Assembly: GCA_902615915.1 (NCBI GenBank)
Contig: CACMQQ010000003.1
Location: 124,001 to 188,000, forward strand
DNA from: an uncultured Fidelibacterota bacterium
GTDB lineage: Bacteria; Fidelibacterota; Marinisomatia; Marinisomatales; TCS55
Length of the DNA: 64,000 nt
Direction of reading: 5' to 3'
The notes under the pieces: model-generated
Told to the model about the DNA's origin: nothing
What the model saw: only the letters and a program-made list of their open reading frames with translations
Database searches by the model: none
Part shown: one piece after another, positions 55,147 to 63,851 of the stretch
How the letters are laid out: each line of letters begins with the position of its first letter
Numbering within the stretch: position 1 is the stretch's first letter
Position numbers and translations under genes: made by a program

Positions 55147-58100
55147 ATGAAACGAGTTACAATTTTTCTTTCAATTTTTACTAGTTTTTTAATCGCACTA
55201 AATAATGACAAACCAAATTTTAAAAATTTAAATTTTAGATTCATTGGACCGGATGGTAATCGCGCTATAGCAATAAGTGGCGTTTCTAGTGATCACAATA
55301 CCTATTATGTAGGAGCAGCTTCAGGAGGTTTATTTAAAACTACAAATAAAGGAATCTCCTGGGAGCCCATCTTTGACGATCAAGATGTTTCTTCTGTAAG
55401 TGCAATTGCTATTTCTCAAAAAAATCCTAACATTGTTTGGGCAGGCACTGGTGAGACTTTTTTAATCAGGCCAGCTCACGCTATAGGAGACGGCATTTAT
55501 AAATCTGAAGATGGTGGTGAGACATGGAAGAATATGGGGTTGCAAAAAACAGCAAGAATAGCAAAGATAGTTATTCACCCCAAAAATGATAAGATTGTAT
55601 ATGTTGCTGCTTTGGGCCACACTTTTGGCCCACAAGAAGATAGAGGAATTTACAAAACTACAAATGGTGGTAAAACATGGAAGAAAATTTTATTTATCGA
55701 TCAAAATACTGGTGGCATCGATATTGCCTTAGATAGAAAAAACCCTAATTTTTTAATCGCCAGCATGTGGGAAATTTATATCAATACCTGGGGCCTCAAT
55801 AGTGGTGGTGAGTCTGGAGGCGTATTTATTTCAAAAAATGCAGGAAAATCATGGGAAAGACAAGACAAAAATGGACTGCCTGGAGGCAAAGGAAAACCTG
55901 TAGGAAAAATTGCTGTATCAATATCACAAAGCAATCCCAATACTATGTATGCACTATGTGAGGAAAAACATCCCGGTCTTTACAGAACTGACAATAAAGG
56001 AAAATCATGGTATTTAGTTAGCAGAAATCATACTTTGGCTGAGCGAGCTCCATATTATATGAGAATGGCAGTAGATCCAAATGATCCTGAAAGAATTTAT
56101 GTTTTAAATGTGCAGTATAGTGTTTCGGAAAATGGAGGAAAAACCTTTAAATCTGGATATAGCGCAGGTGGCGATAATCATGATATTTGGATAGACCCCG
56201 AAAATGGAAAAAGAATCATGGTGGCCCATGATGGTTGTGCAAGCATAATGGAAAATGGAAAAGACTTTAAACGCATTGTCCTTCCAATCGCACAAATGTA
56301 TCATGCGCATGTGGATGATCAAATCCCTTACAATGTCTACGGTAACAGGCAGGACGGTTATTCATACAGGGGTCCAAGCAACAGTAGGGAGCGTGGAATA
56401 AATTTGGGACACTGGAGAGCATTCGGAGGGTGTGAATCAGGCTTCGGAATTCCAGATCCCAATGACAACAACATTGTTTGGTCGGGCTGTTACGATGGTG
56501 GGCTTGAGGTTTATAATGTAAAAACCGGACACGCCCGAAATGTAAGAGTTTGGCCTGAAGCGGCTTATGGTTGGGCACCCAAAGATTTAAAATACAGATG
56601 GCACTGGACATTTCCTATTCACATTTCTGAGCATAAAAGAAATACAGTTTATGTTGGGAGTCAATATGTACACAGAAGTTCAAACCAAGGACAATCTTGG
56701 GAAATAATCTCTCCAGATTTAACCCTTAATTTAAAAAGTCACCAAGAAAGCTCAGGGGGCATTGCTATTGATAATCTAATGACATTTGATGGCTCGGTTC
56801 TTTTTGCAATTACTGAATCTTCCATTGAAAAAGATCTTATTTGGGCTGGAAGCAATGATGGGCAAGTTCATATTACCCGAAATGGTGGAAAGACATGGAA
56901 AAATGTTACTGATAATATCGATATGCCACCATGGGGTACCATCTCAAACATTGAAACTTCTAAGTTTAAAAAGGGTAAAGCATATATCAGTGTAGATCTT
57001 CATCAAATGGCAGATTTTGACCCGTATATTTTTGTTACAGAAAATTATGGAAAATCGTGGAAAAAAATTACGAATGGTATTCCAAATAGCTATTCAAGCT
57101 TCGTTCATGTTATAAAAGAAGATTATTATGATAGTTCAGTTTTATTTGCTGGAACGGATAACGGATTATATTATTCTGTAAATGATGGAAATAATTGGAA
57201 CAGATTGAAAAACAATCTTCCTCCAGCGCCTGTCTATTGGATTAGTTTGCAAAAACGGTTTGATGATATGGTTGTGGGTACCTATGGCAGAGGTATATAT
57301 ATAATGGATGACATTAGCCCAATAAGAGAACTAGCAAAAAAGGATCTTTCAATCGATCAATTACTGCCAACTCAAAGTGCATATCGATTTCAAATGCTAC
57401 AAGCTATGAAAAGTGATGGGTCTAGCCTAATTAACGGAAGAAATCCAAGCTACGGAGCTAATATAGATTTTTATTTAAGCGACGAAAATAAAAAATCTAT
57501 TTTCATAGAAATAAAAAATAAAGATCTTGAAGTTGTGAGAAAATTAGATGTCAAAAAATTCACAAAAGGGGTTAACAGAATAATGTGGGATTTACGTTAT
57601 GAACCAACTACAACCCCCAAGCTGCGTGTTGATCCAGATGGTGTAGACTGGGTTAAATATAATTCTGACGGTTGGAGACCTTTGAGAACATGGGATCTTG
57701 ATGTTAATGCTGGCAAGCTAGGGCCTTTGGCTGTTCCAGGACAGTATAGTGTGACGCTAAAAATTGATGGAAAGGAATATTCAAATAAATTTGAAGTATT
57801 AAAGGATCCTAACACAATAGGCACATTGACTGATATAAATGATCAATTTCAGTTTTTGTTTACGCTTAGAAATACTATAAACGAAACTGTTGATCTAATA
57901 AATAAAATTGAAAATATTCGATTTGATCTTCAAAATAACGATAAATCATCTAGATCTCAAAAATTAGAAAGAGAGCTTTACAGAATTGAGAGTAACCTTT
58001 TTGATACCAAGCTCACTGGTGCCAGAGAAGATGCCTTTAGGAATCCTAACAAAATCTATGGACGCTTAGCTGCTCTAGGGAGTGATCTGACTAGATTTGG

Positions 58101-58227
58101 ATCTGATTTTAAACCAACTGATCAGCAGGTTGAAGTATATAATGTGTTATCAAATAGGTTAATTGAGCAAAAAAAAGATTTTGACAAGGTGATGAAAAAT
58201 GAATTTTGGTATTCAGAGAATAAATAG
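55147..58227 (+). CDS. Exported Asp-box (VPS10/sortilin-like) beta-propeller protein
   Basis: The 1026-residue protein has a signal peptide (about 1-18) and at least nine Asp-boxes of the form S/T-x-N/D-x-G-x-S/T-W, for example KTTNKGISW, KSEDGGETW, KTTNGGKTW, SKNAGKSW, RTDNKGKSW, RSSNQGQSW, TRNGGKTW, TENYGKSW and SVNDGNNW. They mark two stacked propellers over about residues 30-720. The C-terminal third (about 730-1026) has a beta domain (YSVTLKIDGKEYSNKFEV) and a helical tail. Such proteins are often annotated as glycosyl hydrolases, but no catalytic residues can be named. GGAG lies 7-10 nt before the ATG. Confidence 0.88.
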   Translation: MKRVTIFLSIFTSFLIALNNDKPNFKNLNFRFIGPDGNRAIAISGVSSDHNTYYVGAASGGLFKTTNKGISWEPIFDDQDVSSVSAIAISQKNPNIVWAGTGETFLIRPAHAIGDGIYKSEDGGETWKNMGLQKTARIAKIVIHPKNDKIVYVAALGHTFGPQEDRGIYKTTNGGKTWKKILFIDQNTGGIDIALDRKNPNFLIASMWEIYINTWGLNSGGESGGVFISKNAGKSWERQDKNGLPGGKGKPVGKIAVSISQSNPNTMYALCEEKHPGLYRTDNKGKSWYLVSRNHTLAERAPYYMRMAVDPNDPERIYVLNVQYSVSENGGKTFKSGYSAGGDNHDIWIDPENGKRIMVAHDGCASIMENGKDFKRIVLPIAQMYHAHVDDQIPYNVYGNRQDGYSYRGPSNSRERGINLGHWRAFGGCESGFGIPDPNDNNIVWSGCYDGGLEVYNVKTGHARNVRVWPEAAYGWAPKDLKYRWHWTFPIHISEHKRNTVYVGSQYVHRSSNQGQSWEIISPDLTLNLKSHQESSGGIAIDNLMTFDGSVLFAITESSIEKDLIWAGSNDGQVHITRNGGKTWKNVTDNIDMPPWGTISNIETSKFKKGKAYISVDLHQMADFDPYIFVTENYGKSWKKITNGIPNSYSSFVHVIKEDYYDSSVLFAGTDNGLYYSVNDGNNWNRLKNNLPPAPVYWISLQKRFDDMVVGTYGRGIYIMDDISPIRELAKKDLSIDQLLPTQSAYRFQMLQAMKSDGSSLINGRNPSYGANIDFYLSDENKKSIFIEIKNKDLEVVRKLDVKKFTKGVNRIMWDLRYEPTTTPKLRVDPDGVDWVKYNSDGWRPLRTWDLDVNAGKLGPLAVPGQYSVTLKIDGKEYSNKFEVLKDPNTIGTLTDINDQFQFLFTLRNTINETVDLINKIENIRFDLQNNDKSSRSQKLERELYRIESNLFDTKLTGAREDAFRNPNKIYGRLAALGSDLTRFGSDFKPTDQQVEVYNVLSNRLIEQKKDFDKVMKNEFWYSENK

Positions 58228-58228
58228 T

Positions 58229-58420
58229 TTAACTATCATTTGTCTTATCACTTTCTCTACTATCTTTAATATATTTCATTGAAAGTATGACTCCTCCAGA
58301 TGCTATTAAAATTGTTGCAAGGCCAATCAACGTATCACTCATAAGAAAACTAATGAATTTTAAAAGCAACAATAAAGCACCAGCGATAATCAAATATACC
58401 GCTATTTGTCTTGATTCCAT
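58229..58420 (-). CDS. Small two-helix membrane protein
   Basis: The 63-residue protein has two hydrophobic helices (about 7-27 and 31-50) and a short charged C-terminal tail (KYIKDSRESDKTNDS). No family is recognised. It is convergent with the propeller gene, one base apart, and divergent from the metallo-beta-lactamase gene, so their promoters share the 58421-58501 gap. Confidence 0.65.
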   Translation of the reverse strand: MESRQIAVYLIIAGALLLLLKFISFLMSDTLIGLATILIASGGVILSMKYIKDSRESDKTNDS

Positions 58421-58450
58421 GTTATTTCCTTTTATTATGATTATTATATT

Positions 58451-58456
58451 ATAATA
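58451..58456 (+). promoter_or_regulatory. Candidate -10 element for the metallo-beta-lactamase-fold gene
   Basis: TATAAT at 58451-58456 lies about six bases before the inverted repeat at 58462. If used, transcription would start at or just inside that dyad. No clear -35 is seen. Confidence 0.35.
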
Positions 58457-58461
58457 TACTT

Positions 58462-58500
58462 AGATGAATTTTTCAGTTAAAAGGGAATAAATTCATCTAT
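58462..58500. repeat. 11-bp perfect inverted repeat around the ribosome site of the MBL-fold gene
   Basis: TAGATGAATTT (58462-58472) and AAATTCATCTA (58490-58500) are exact inverted repeats with a 17-nt spacer that contains the AAGGGA ribosome site. The ATG follows one base later at 58502. It could be a repressor operator or a leader hairpin controlling translation. Confidence 0.6.
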
Positions 58501-58501
58501 T

Positions 58502-59164
58502 ATGCCTGAAACAGATTTTTCAATTAGGAGCTTCAAAGGTGGTTTCGATAATAACCTCAGTTACTTGGTCTCATGCTTAAGAACCGGAAACCAACTAATT
58601 GTTGATGCCGCACTACCGCTAAAAGAACTTAGGCCTTTTATAAATAGACGTGGTCTTATTGCAGTCATGATTACACACACTCATGGTGACCACATTCAAT
58701 ACCTTAAAGAATATGTTGATGCTTATCCAAACTTAGTGGTAATAATTTTTAAAGAATCAAAAGAAAAAATCAAGAGTAATTACATTAAACCTGTAACTGA
58801 CCAAGAGATTGTAACCGTAGGTCAATTGAGCATTGAGATTATTCACACACCTGGACACCACCCAGATTCTTTATGCTTTTATATCGAAAATGTTCTTTTT
58901 ACAGGTGATACATTATTTGTTGGAAGAACAGGTCGAACTGTGGGAATAAAGAGTGATACTAAGGATCTATACCATTCAGTTTTTGAAAAGATTATGAAAT
59001 TGCCAAAAGATACTGTTTTGTATCCGGGGCATGATTACGGCAAAAAGATGAGCATCACTTTAGAAGAAAATATTAAAATAAGTTCTCTTCTACAGGCTAA
59101 AGACGAAAAGGATTTTCTAAAAAAAATGAAGGACTACGAAAAAAATCGAACCAAAGGTTCATAA
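58502..59164 (+). CDS. Metallo-beta-lactamase-fold hydrolase (glyoxalase II-like)
   Basis: The 220-residue protein has the zinc motif THTHGDHIQYL (H-x-H-x-D-H), the HTPGHHPDSLCFY and FTGDTLFVGRTGRT motifs, and PGHDYGK, giving the full di-metal ligand set of the glyoxalase II/ETHE1-type group. It probably hydrolyses a thioester or oxidises a persulfide; sequence does not decide. It is preceded by a perfect inverted repeat that encloses its ribosome site. The 98-residue gene follows after 17 nt and may share the transcript. Confidence 0.9.
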   Translation: MPETDFSIRSFKGGFDNNLSYLVSCLRTGNQLIVDAALPLKELRPFINRRGLIAVMITHTHGDHIQYLKEYVDAYPNLVVIIFKESKEKIKSNYIKPVTDQEIVTVGQLSIEIIHTPGHHPDSLCFYIENVLFTGDTLFVGRTGRTVGIKSDTKDLYHSVFEKIMKLPKDTVLYPGHDYGKKMSITLEENIKISSLLQAKDEKDFLKKMKDYEKNRTKGS

Positions 59165-59181
59165 TTCTAAGGAGAATATCT

Positions 59182-59478
59182 ATGAATGATCTAAAAAAAG
59201 GATTTATTGCTGGATTAGTAATTTCAACATTGTTTTTTACAATAACAGGTTTCGCTCAAGCAAAGGATGAAAACCTAAACAATATGATAGAAGAAATAGA
59301 TACTTATGTGCAAGATCAATTAAATAACAAGGGAAGATTTCAATTGCAATCTTTTCAAATAGAAAGAACCCATTGGCACTATATGCTTGATACCGCAACT
59401 GGCAAACTTTATCGTTTAGAGCCTAGCAGATCTCCGGGTAATTCTAAATGGATTTTAACCGCAGACTCAAACTTTTAG
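59182..59478 (+). CDS. Small exported protein of unknown function
   Basis: The 98-residue protein has an N-terminal signal or anchor (about 8-26, with a GFAQAKD possible cleavage site), a short helical part and a beta-like C-terminus HWHYMLDTATGKLYRLEPSRSPGNSKW. No family is recognised. AAGGAG lies well placed before the ATG. It is followed after 9 nt by the Cys-rich 85-residue gene. Confidence 0.7.
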   Translation: MNDLKKGFIAGLVISTLFFTITGFAQAKDENLNNMIEEIDTYVQDQLNNKGRFQLQSFQIERTHWHYMLDTATGKLYRLEPSRSPGNSKWILTADSNF

Positions 59479-59487
59479 GTCTTAACA

Positions 59488-59745
59488 TTGAAGAAGATAA
59501 TTCTTTCAGCGCTATTTATCTTAACAACGCTTTCCTGCGATGAGGATAGCAAATGCAACAAATGTGGTAATATATCTGGGGGAATGGTAACAATGAAAGT
59601 ATCAGCAAGCGATCTTGCTCGCTATGAAGGCCTTGCAAGCGTTAATGATGTATATGTTGGTACTTGCATTAAAGCATATATCTATGAAGAAGAGTTATTT
59701 ATCAATTCAATTATGGTCTTGGATGAATGCTGTTGTGAGCTTTGA
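59488..59745 (+). CDS. Small cysteine-rich lipoprotein-like protein
   Basis: The 85-residue frame starts at TTG (59488) with a signal peptide ending TTLSCDEDS, where Cys17 fits a lipobox. Cysteines continue in KCNKCG, GTCIKAY and a final ECCCEL, giving seven in all. The pattern suggests metal or disulfide binding outside the cytoplasm. No family known to me. Its last 23 bases overlap the esterase gene in another frame. Confidence 0.55.
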   Translation: MKKIILSALFILTTLSCDEDSKCNKCGNISGGMVTMKVSASDLARYEGLASVNDVYVGTCIKAYIYEEELFINSIMVLDECCCEL

Positions 59746-60382
59746 TTTATACACAAAAAAAATTATAAAAGATAAAGAATCAAAATATGCAATTATTGGA
59801 ATACATGGATTTAATGGAGATGAGAACTCTTTTGATCCTGTTGTAGAGCTCATCAATTTCAATCAGGCTAGCTGGTATTTGCCTCGCGCTCCATATGTGT
59901 CTAAATGGAAAAACAAAGAGGGGAACTCTTGGTTTTTTGGAAACGATGAGATTGGATGGGAATACAAAAAAACTTTCAGCGGAATGCAAAATTTAATAAA
60001 TAGAATTATGCAAGATGGTTTCAGTACAGAGAAGATTTTTTTGATGGGTTTTTCCCAGGGGGCCTGTTTAGCCCTTGAATTTGGATTACGATTACCTTTT
60101 GAAGTTGGAGGACTGATACCTATAGCAGGTTTTATCAAGTTTAAGGATCTCCTCATTAAAGAAGCATCAATTGAAAGCAAACAAAGTCCCATATTGTTGA
60201 TGCATGGATCAAAAGATGATGTTATTCCTATAAGTGCAAGTGAAACAACTTATCAAATTCTAAGTGATATGAATTACAAGGTTAAATTTTTAAAATATGA
60301 CCTTGGTCATAAGATACCTATTAACAAAAGGGATCAAATAAAGAATTTTATTATCAATAGAAATCATGCCAGATCAACATAA
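59723..60382 (+). CDS. Alpha/beta-hydrolase (phospholipase/carboxylesterase type)
   Basis: I place the start at ATG 59723 (219 residues); the frame is open further upstream, but that part overlaps the Cys-rich gene and is not family-like. The motifs are IIGIHGFNGDENSF, the nucleophile elbow GFSQGACLA (Ser in G-x-S-x-G), LLMHGSKDDVIPISAS (catalytic Asp) and YDLGHKIP (catalytic His). The complete triad supports an active cytoplasmic esterase of the YpfH/carboxylesterase group. Upstream gene overlap is 23 nt. Confidence 0.85.
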   Translation: MNAVVSFDLYTKKIIKDKESKYAIIGIHGFNGDENSFDPVVELINFNQASWYLPRAPYVSKWKNKEGNSWFFGNDEIGWEYKKTFSGMQNLINRIMQDGFSTEKIFLMGFSQGACLALEFGLRLPFEVGGLIPIAGFIKFKDLLIKEASIESKQSPILLMHGSKDDVIPISASETTYQILSDMNYKVKFLKYDLGHKIPINKRDQIKNFIINRNHARST

Positions 60383-60400
60383 TTTTTTGTATAAAGAAAA

Positions 60401-60438
60401 TTTAACACCACACAATTAATTGTGTCTAAATTGTTAAA
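60401..60438. repeat. 16-bp perfect palindrome within a nested inverted repeat
   Basis: ACACAATTAATTGTGT (60410-60425) is a perfect palindrome, flanked by TTTAAC (60401-60406) and GTTAAA (60433-60438). It lies in the 95-nt gap between the esterase gene and the DUF1800 gene. An operator for the DUF1800-DUF1501 pair or a terminator hairpin are both possible. Confidence 0.5.
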
Positions 60439-60477
60439 ATAAATAAATCATAATTTTTAAAATATTTAGTTTTATAT

Positions 60478-62112
60478 ATGCAAAAAAATATCTCAAGAAG
60501 ATCATTTTTAAAGTTCGATGTTAAAGAACAAGAAAGAATTGTATGCATCAAACCAAACTTTCCTTCTCCAGAGATAGCTCAACTGGAACTTGAAAACATT
60601 GAAAACGAGCCTTTCATTTTCAAGCTCCCAGTTGTAAAAGATAAAGCAAAAAAAATTGAAACTATACCAACCTTAAAGAAGCTGAATTCAAGTGAATGGG
60701 ACATGTCAAAAACAGCTCATTTATTAAGGAGGATTTCTAACACTGCAAATTATAAGGATATTGAGCAATTATACAATAAAGGCTTAGACAATACAGTTCA
60801 ACAACTGCTTGATAATGCAAAAAATACAAAGGCTCACCCTCCTGGAAATTGGGTGTATGAAAAAGTGCCGAATTTTTCTCAATTGTCCTCAGGCGAAAAA
60901 AGTGAAATTCGCAGTCTTTATAGTGATAGACGAAAAATATTGATTGATTGGTGGCAAGATCTGATTCTAAAAGATGGTATTTCTTTGAGAGAAAATATGA
61001 CATTGTTTTGGCATAATCATTTTGCGACAAACGCTCAAAGTGTATTTTTTCCTCAAGCCATATTTGAACAAAATGATGCGATTAGGGAAAATTGTATTGG
61101 AAATTTCAAAACGCTCTTAAGAAGAATCACATTTGGTCCAGCAATGATGATATGGTTAGATTTAAATGATAATAAAAAAAATGCACCAAATGAAAATTTT
61201 GCAAGAGAGCTAATGGAGCTTTTTACAATGGGAGTTGACACCTACACTCAAGACGATGTAATAAATGCCTCAAAGGCTTTTACAGGCTATTATACTGATG
61301 GATTCGAGACTAATTATTATAGCGATTATAAAAGAGGTGACGGCAACTATTGGCAAGCCCATCACGACCATAATTTGAAATCATTCATGGGCAGAACAGG
61401 TTATTTTAATGGCGATGATATTATTGATATTATCTTAGAACAAGATATTGTAGCCGAATTTATTTGTAGAAAGATCTATAAGTGGTTTGTATATGAGATT
61501 CCAGATGATAATTTTGTTGAAAAAATGGCTTCCATTTTCCGTGATAACAATTATCAAATAGAACCTGTATTACATTTTCTATTTACATCTGAGCATTTTT
61601 ACGACGAAAATTTTTTTGGAGCTAAGATACCAGATCCAACTTTTCACACACTAGGAATGATTAATAAGCTGGGCCATAAAAACACAACGTTCCCTAATAG
61701 ATATATTTATAGAAGCATTCAATCTATGGGTATGGTTTTATTTTATCCACCTGATGTGAATGGATGGTCAGGGTATCGCTCTTGGATCAACTCAATTACT
61801 TTGCCTTTTAGAAAGATGGTCGTTTCTCAAATTGCTAATCCAAGTTTAAATAAAAGTCTAAAATTTGAAACGAATTTAATTGAAATCCTCAATGATTTAT
61901 CTAAGCCACAAGATTTAAGACAATCCATCAAGGATCTTGCATTAGTTTTCATTGGCATACCTCTTTCTAAAGCATTGGAAGATAAACTAATAGATAACGT
62001 TATGGATGGTGCATCAGAATACGAATGGGATCTCAATGCAGATGGAATTGAAAATCGAATAAATATATTGTTTCAAAATTTACTAAAACTCCCAGAGACG
62101 CAGCTGATATGA
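60478..62112 (+). CDS. DUF1800 family protein
   Basis: The 544-residue protein carries the DUF1800 core: HLLRRISNTANYKDIEQLY, NMTLFWHNHFATN, NFARELMELFTMGVDTYTQDDVINASKAFTGY, FHTLGMI and FYPPDVNGWSGYRSWIN. The N-terminus has SRRSFLKF, a textbook Tat box, but no hydrophobic stretch follows. It overlaps the DUF1501 gene by 4 nt; the two families are usual partners, seen often in marine bacteria and assumed to be exported. Function unknown. Confidence 0.88.
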   Translation: MQKNISRRSFLKFDVKEQERIVCIKPNFPSPEIAQLELENIENEPFIFKLPVVKDKAKKIETIPTLKKLNSSEWDMSKTAHLLRRISNTANYKDIEQLYNKGLDNTVQQLLDNAKNTKAHPPGNWVYEKVPNFSQLSSGEKSEIRSLYSDRRKILIDWWQDLILKDGISLRENMTLFWHNHFATNAQSVFFPQAIFEQNDAIRENCIGNFKTLLRRITFGPAMMIWLDLNDNKKNAPNENFARELMELFTMGVDTYTQDDVINASKAFTGYYTDGFETNYYSDYKRGDGNYWQAHHDHNLKSFMGRTGYFNGDDIIDIILEQDIVAEFICRKIYKWFVYEIPDDNFVEKMASIFRDNNYQIEPVLHFLFTSEHFYDENFFGAKIPDPTFHTLGMINKLGHKNTTFPNRYIYRSIQSMGMVLFYPPDVNGWSGYRSWINSITLPFRKMVVSQIANPSLNKSLKFETNLIEILNDLSKPQDLRQSIKDLALVFIGIPLSKALEDKLIDNVMDGASEYEWDLNADGIENRINILFQNLLKLPETQLI

Positions 62113-63644
62113 AAAGAAGAGACTTTGTAAAATCATTGACAGCATTATCAGTGGCAGGTTCTCAAATTCCGTTAATGGCATTCGGCAGACCTAAACACTT
62201 ACGAACGTCTTCTGGCAAGTGGAATCCTGATAGAATTGTAATTATGATCAAATTAAATGGAGGAAACGATGGACTCAATACATTGATTCCCGTTCAAGAT
62301 CAAATTTATTACGATCTTAGGCCAAACCTTTCTTTAAGGACAAATGATTGTCTTCCATTGACGTACGATACAAAACTTCATCCTTCAATGAAAAATACCA
62401 AAACATTGTTTGATCAAGGACTGGCTTCTGCTGCCCAGGGTGTTGGATATCCATCAGGCAATCTCTCTCATTTCAGGTCTTCTGATATTTGGGTCACTGG
62501 TTCAGGCTCGGAAAAGATATGGAAGACCGGCTGGCTAGGAAGAATGTTTAAATATGATTATCCTGATTATCCATCATCGATTCCTGAACATCCCATCGGA
62601 ATTCAAATGGAAAGTTCAAATCTTTTAGAATTCCAAGCAGAAGATGTTAATATGGGTACAATTATAGGGAGTAATGATTCTCTGTACAATATTATCAAGC
62701 AAAATTATTTTCCAGGAACCAATGACCCCGCTAATGATAATTATGGCGGAAGTGAGCTTGAATACATAAGGGCAATCGACAGGAGCACTTTTGAGTACTC
62801 AGATACTATTCAAAATGCTGGCAATCGCGGTTTAAATAAAGTAGAATATCCCAATACTCAAATTGGTGTGCAGCTTGCAGTTGCTGCTAAATTAATTTCT
62901 GGAGGGCTAAAAACACCTGTTTATAGACTAAATCTGGGAGGATTCGACACACACGCAAATCAATTCTTTTTTCATGCTGATCTTCTACAGCAACTTGATG
63001 ATGCTGTTTTTGCTTTTATAAAAGATATGAGCGCACAAGAAATGCTTCAAAATGTATTGCTAGTTACTACTTCTGAGTTTGGAAGAAGAGTAAAAGAAAA
63101 TGGTTCAAAAGGGACCGATCATGGAACAGCGGCGCCTATATTCCTTTACGGTACCTCCCTAAGAGGAAAAATACTTGGCTCGCAGCCTAATTTGAGCGAT
63201 CTTGATAGTAAAGGCAATGTTAAAATTCAATATGACTACAGGCAGATCTATTCTTCAATCATGAAAGATTGGTTTGAGCTTCCTGAAATAACCGCAAAAG
63301 AAGTGCTTGGAGACGATTATACACCGCTTGATCTTATAAAAGAACCATCACTCAATATTTCTAATGACATTCAAATTCCGTCATCATTTGAATTATCTCC
63401 AGCCTATCCTAACCCCTTCAATCCATCATGTCTTGTAAAATATAGACTTCCTAAAGGGAGTGACGTTACTATTTCCATTTATAACTTAAACGGTAAAGAG
63501 ATATTAAAAGAGCAACTTGGATATAAAAACAGAGGTATGCATCAATATACAGTTTTGCCTAATAATTGGGCAGGGGGCACTTATCTTATCAATGTCAAAG
63601 CATTAGGTTCTAGCAAAACTCATAAAATAACTTATTTGAAGTAA
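62109..63644 (+). CDS. DUF1501 family exported protein with C-terminal sorting domain
   Basis: The 511-residue protein starts KRRDFVKSLTALSVAGS, a Tat-type signal with a hydrophobic stretch. The body has DUF1501 motifs: LNGGNDGLNTLIPV, GYPSGNLSHFRSSDIW, LGGFDTHANQ and TTSEFGRRVKENGSKGTDHGTAAP. The C-terminal about 85 residues (PAYPNPFNPS, YNLNGKEIL, GGTYLINVKA) are a Por/T9SS-like sorting domain typical of FCB-group bacteria. It thus combines Tat-type export with a second sorting signal for the cell surface. It is co-transcribed with DUF1800. Confidence 0.9.
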   Translation: MKRRDFVKSLTALSVAGSQIPLMAFGRPKHLRTSSGKWNPDRIVIMIKLNGGNDGLNTLIPVQDQIYYDLRPNLSLRTNDCLPLTYDTKLHPSMKNTKTLFDQGLASAAQGVGYPSGNLSHFRSSDIWVTGSGSEKIWKTGWLGRMFKYDYPDYPSSIPEHPIGIQMESSNLLEFQAEDVNMGTIIGSNDSLYNIIKQNYFPGTNDPANDNYGGSELEYIRAIDRSTFEYSDTIQNAGNRGLNKVEYPNTQIGVQLAVAAKLISGGLKTPVYRLNLGGFDTHANQFFFHADLLQQLDDAVFAFIKDMSAQEMLQNVLLVTTSEFGRRVKENGSKGTDHGTAAPIFLYGTSLRGKILGSQPNLSDLDSKGNVKIQYDYRQIYSSIMKDWFELPEITAKEVLGDDYTPLDLIKEPSLNISNDIQIPSSFELSPAYPNPFNPSCLVKYRLPKGSDVTISIYNLNGKEILKEQLGYKNRGMHQYTVLPNNWAGGTYLINVKALGSSKTHKITYLK

Positions 63645-63647
63645 ATA

Positions 63648-63851
63648 TTAGCCTGGCCGCACATTGACCGCCTTGTCCCCCTTCATATTGTCAAATTCAA
63701 CATCAAAGAGAACTTTTTGACCTGAACGCAAGCCAAAGTTCTTTAATTTTGGCCCTAATCCATACACATGAACAAAATAATCTTCTCCATTCTCTCCAGC
63801 TATAAAACCATATCCTTTTGAATTATCGTATTCCTTCACTATTCCTTTCAT
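63648..63851 (-). CDS. Cold-shock domain protein
   Basis: The 67-residue protein is a single CSD: KGIVKEYDNSKGYGFIAGENGEDYFVHV, RNP1-like KGYGFI and RNP2-like YFVHV are present, though RNP2 lacks the usual Phe-Val-His-Phe-Ser form. It binds single-stranded nucleic acids. GGAGA lies 7-9 nt before the ATG. Its ATG overlaps the stop of the upstream EamA gene (ATGA), and it is convergent with DUF1501. Confidence 0.92.
   Translation of the reverse strand: MKGIVKEYDNSKGYGFIAGENGEDYFVHVYGLGPKLKNFGLRSGQKVLFDVEFDNMKGDKAVNVRPG

Noticed and set aside
59615-59722. Upstream extension of the esterase gene
   Set aside because: The added residues overlap the Cys-rich lipoprotein frame and do not resemble the hydrolase family; the ATG at 59723 is preferred.
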